From assembly GCA_937922775.1 (NCBI GenBank), contig CALAKE010000668.1, forward strand, positions 1 through 14,743: a stretch of 14,743 bases of DNA, given 5' to 3'. Each line of letters starts with the position of its first letter. The first letter of the stretch is position 1. This DNA is from an uncultured bacterium (GTDB taxonomy: Bacteria; Acidobacteriota; UBA890). The translations under genes and the position numbers were made by a program. Shown in pieces: positions 14,245 to 14,743 of this stretch. Below the pieces are notes generated by a model that was not told where the DNA came from, ran no database searches, and saw only the letters and a program-made list of their open reading frames with translations.

Positions 14245-14743
14245 AAGGCTCGGCGACGAACAGGGCCCGGGGAGAGGAATCTGCCCGGTCTGTGAAGGAG
14301 ACGACCTGTGTGAGCTGTCGGTGCGCAGGTCGCCGCCGTTGCTGAGGTGTCAGTCCTGTCATTTGGCCTTCCGTGCTGAGCCGGTCTACGACATCGTCGA
14401 CCACAGGATGGGCGACGATGAGCTGGAACGGCTGGGCGCGGGGCGTCTGCCGCTGTACATGGCAGCGCTGGAAAACCTGCAAGCGCGACTACAAATGGGG
14501 ACACTACTCGACGTAGGTTGCGGCAACGGGCTCTTCGCGCGATGGATGAGCCAACAGGGCTGGCAAGTGACCGCTCTGGATAGCAGCGGCCACCTCTGTC
14601 ACCATGCGCGCGGGTCCGACACCCGCAACGTCGTGAGGGGTCTCGCCCAGGACTTGCCGTTCTCCTCCCACCGGTTCGATGTCGTAACCCTATGGGATGT
14701 CATTGATCATCTGGAGAAACCGATCCCTGCGCTGATTGAAGCC
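14234..14743 (+). CDS. Zn-ribbon plus SAM-dependent methyltransferase, N-terminal part (3' truncated)
   Basis: From the ATG at 14234 the frame is open to the window end: 170 codons with no stop, so the gene continues outside. CPVC (17-20) and CQSC (39-42) form a four-cysteine knuckle, followed by HLAFRAEP. The SAM site LLDVGCGNGLF (91-101), acidic strand 2, VTALDSSGH (112-120), and DVVTLWDVIDHLEKP (149-163) are the classical Methyltransf_23 core. It has the same architecture as the 8368 protein, and here the His of the 'DVIDHL' motif is kept. The start overlaps the previous gene by 11 nt, with only a weak GAGG (14221-14224) 9 nt upstream. It probably methylates a sugar of the same glycan; the substrate is unknown. 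Confidence 0.82.
   Translation, partial: MNDRRLGDEQGPGRGICPVCEGDDLCELSVRRSPPLLRCQSCHLAFRAEPVYDIVDHRMGDDELERLGAGRLPLYMAALENLQARLQMGTLLDVGCGNGLFARWMSQQGWQVTALDSSGHLCHHARGSDTRNVVRGLAQDLPFSSHRFDVVTLWDVIDHLEKPIPALIEA

Larger units (their letters stand above)
1..14743 (+). other. Surface-glycan / nonulosonate biosynthesis operon (interior portion)
   Basis: All fourteen convincing genes are on the + strand. Gaps between them are 6, 32, 32, 3, 6, 6 and 68 nt. ATGA overlaps (start codon fused to the previous stop) occur at 1772, 3768, 8368, 9405 and 13081, and there is an 11-nt overlap at 14234. No U-run terminator hairpin or obvious promoter lies in any gap, so I infer a single transcription unit that begins before and ends after the window. 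The gene content (CMP-nonulosonate synthesis, amino-sugar enzymes, methyltransferases, flippase, GT-B transferases) points to a capsule, O-antigen-like or other exported glycan. That only the + strand carries real genes is judged from the protein families recognised. Confidence 0.8.

Noticed and set aside
11890..14517. Twelve-base sequence CCTACGTCGAGT at 11890 and 14171, and inverted at 14506
   Set aside because: Two copies are within different coding contexts (SYVES, and LLDVG in reverse) and one is in the 68-nt gap. Flanks do not match, so chance in GC-rich DNA is the simplest explanation; no element borders are visible.

Overview
The window reads as the inside of one long, single-strand gene cluster for a bacterial surface glycan that contains a nonulosonic (sialic-acid-like) sugar. 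Fourteen protein genes lie on the + strand. The first runs off the left edge and the last off the right edge. No RNA gene, mobile element, CRISPR array, promoter or terminator could be supported. The DNA is clearly GC-rich, yet TTA codons occur in several genes (e.g. near 3285, 7924, 9101 and 9188), which argues against a Streptomyces-like codon extreme. I cannot name the phylum.

Layout. (i) 1-713: C-terminal part of a GT-B type transferase resembling CDP-glycerol glycerophosphotransferase / capsule-type enzymes. (ii) 720-3019: a Gfo/Idh/MocA oxidoreductase and a DegT/StrS PLP aminotransferase, a pairing typical of 'oxidise a hydroxyl, then transaminate the ketone'. (iii) 3052-6811: the nonulosonate core, made of a CMP-nonulosonate cytidylyltransferase (NeuA type), a SAM methyltransferase, a NeuB synthase and a NeuC hydrolysing 2-epimerase. 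(iv) 6818-8371: a polysaccharide flippase (Wzx-like). (v) 8368-9408: a Zn-ribbon plus SAM methyltransferase. (vi) 9405-14244: four GT4-type glycosyltransferases in a row. (vii) 14234-14743: a second Zn-ribbon plus methyltransferase, truncated by the window.

How the genes fit together (inference from families): NeuC would release a ManNAc-type sugar from a UDP-HexNAc, NeuB would condense it with phosphoenolpyruvate, and the cytidylyltransferase would make the CMP-activated sugar. The oxidoreductase/aminotransferase pair and up to three methyltransferases would supply a further amino sugar or decorate the nonulosonate or other residues. The glycosyltransferases would assemble the repeat unit on a lipid carrier, and the flippase would move it across the membrane. 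No Wzy polymerase, initiating transferase, recognised sialyltransferase or PseB/LegB-type dehydratase is visible here.

The genes are packed with 3-68 nt gaps or ATGA overlaps at five junctions, so the set is probably one transcript with strong translational coupling. The one break in the pattern is the 68-nt gap before 11930. It holds short SD-preceded ORFs and a hairpin that covers the start codon of the next glycosyltransferase.
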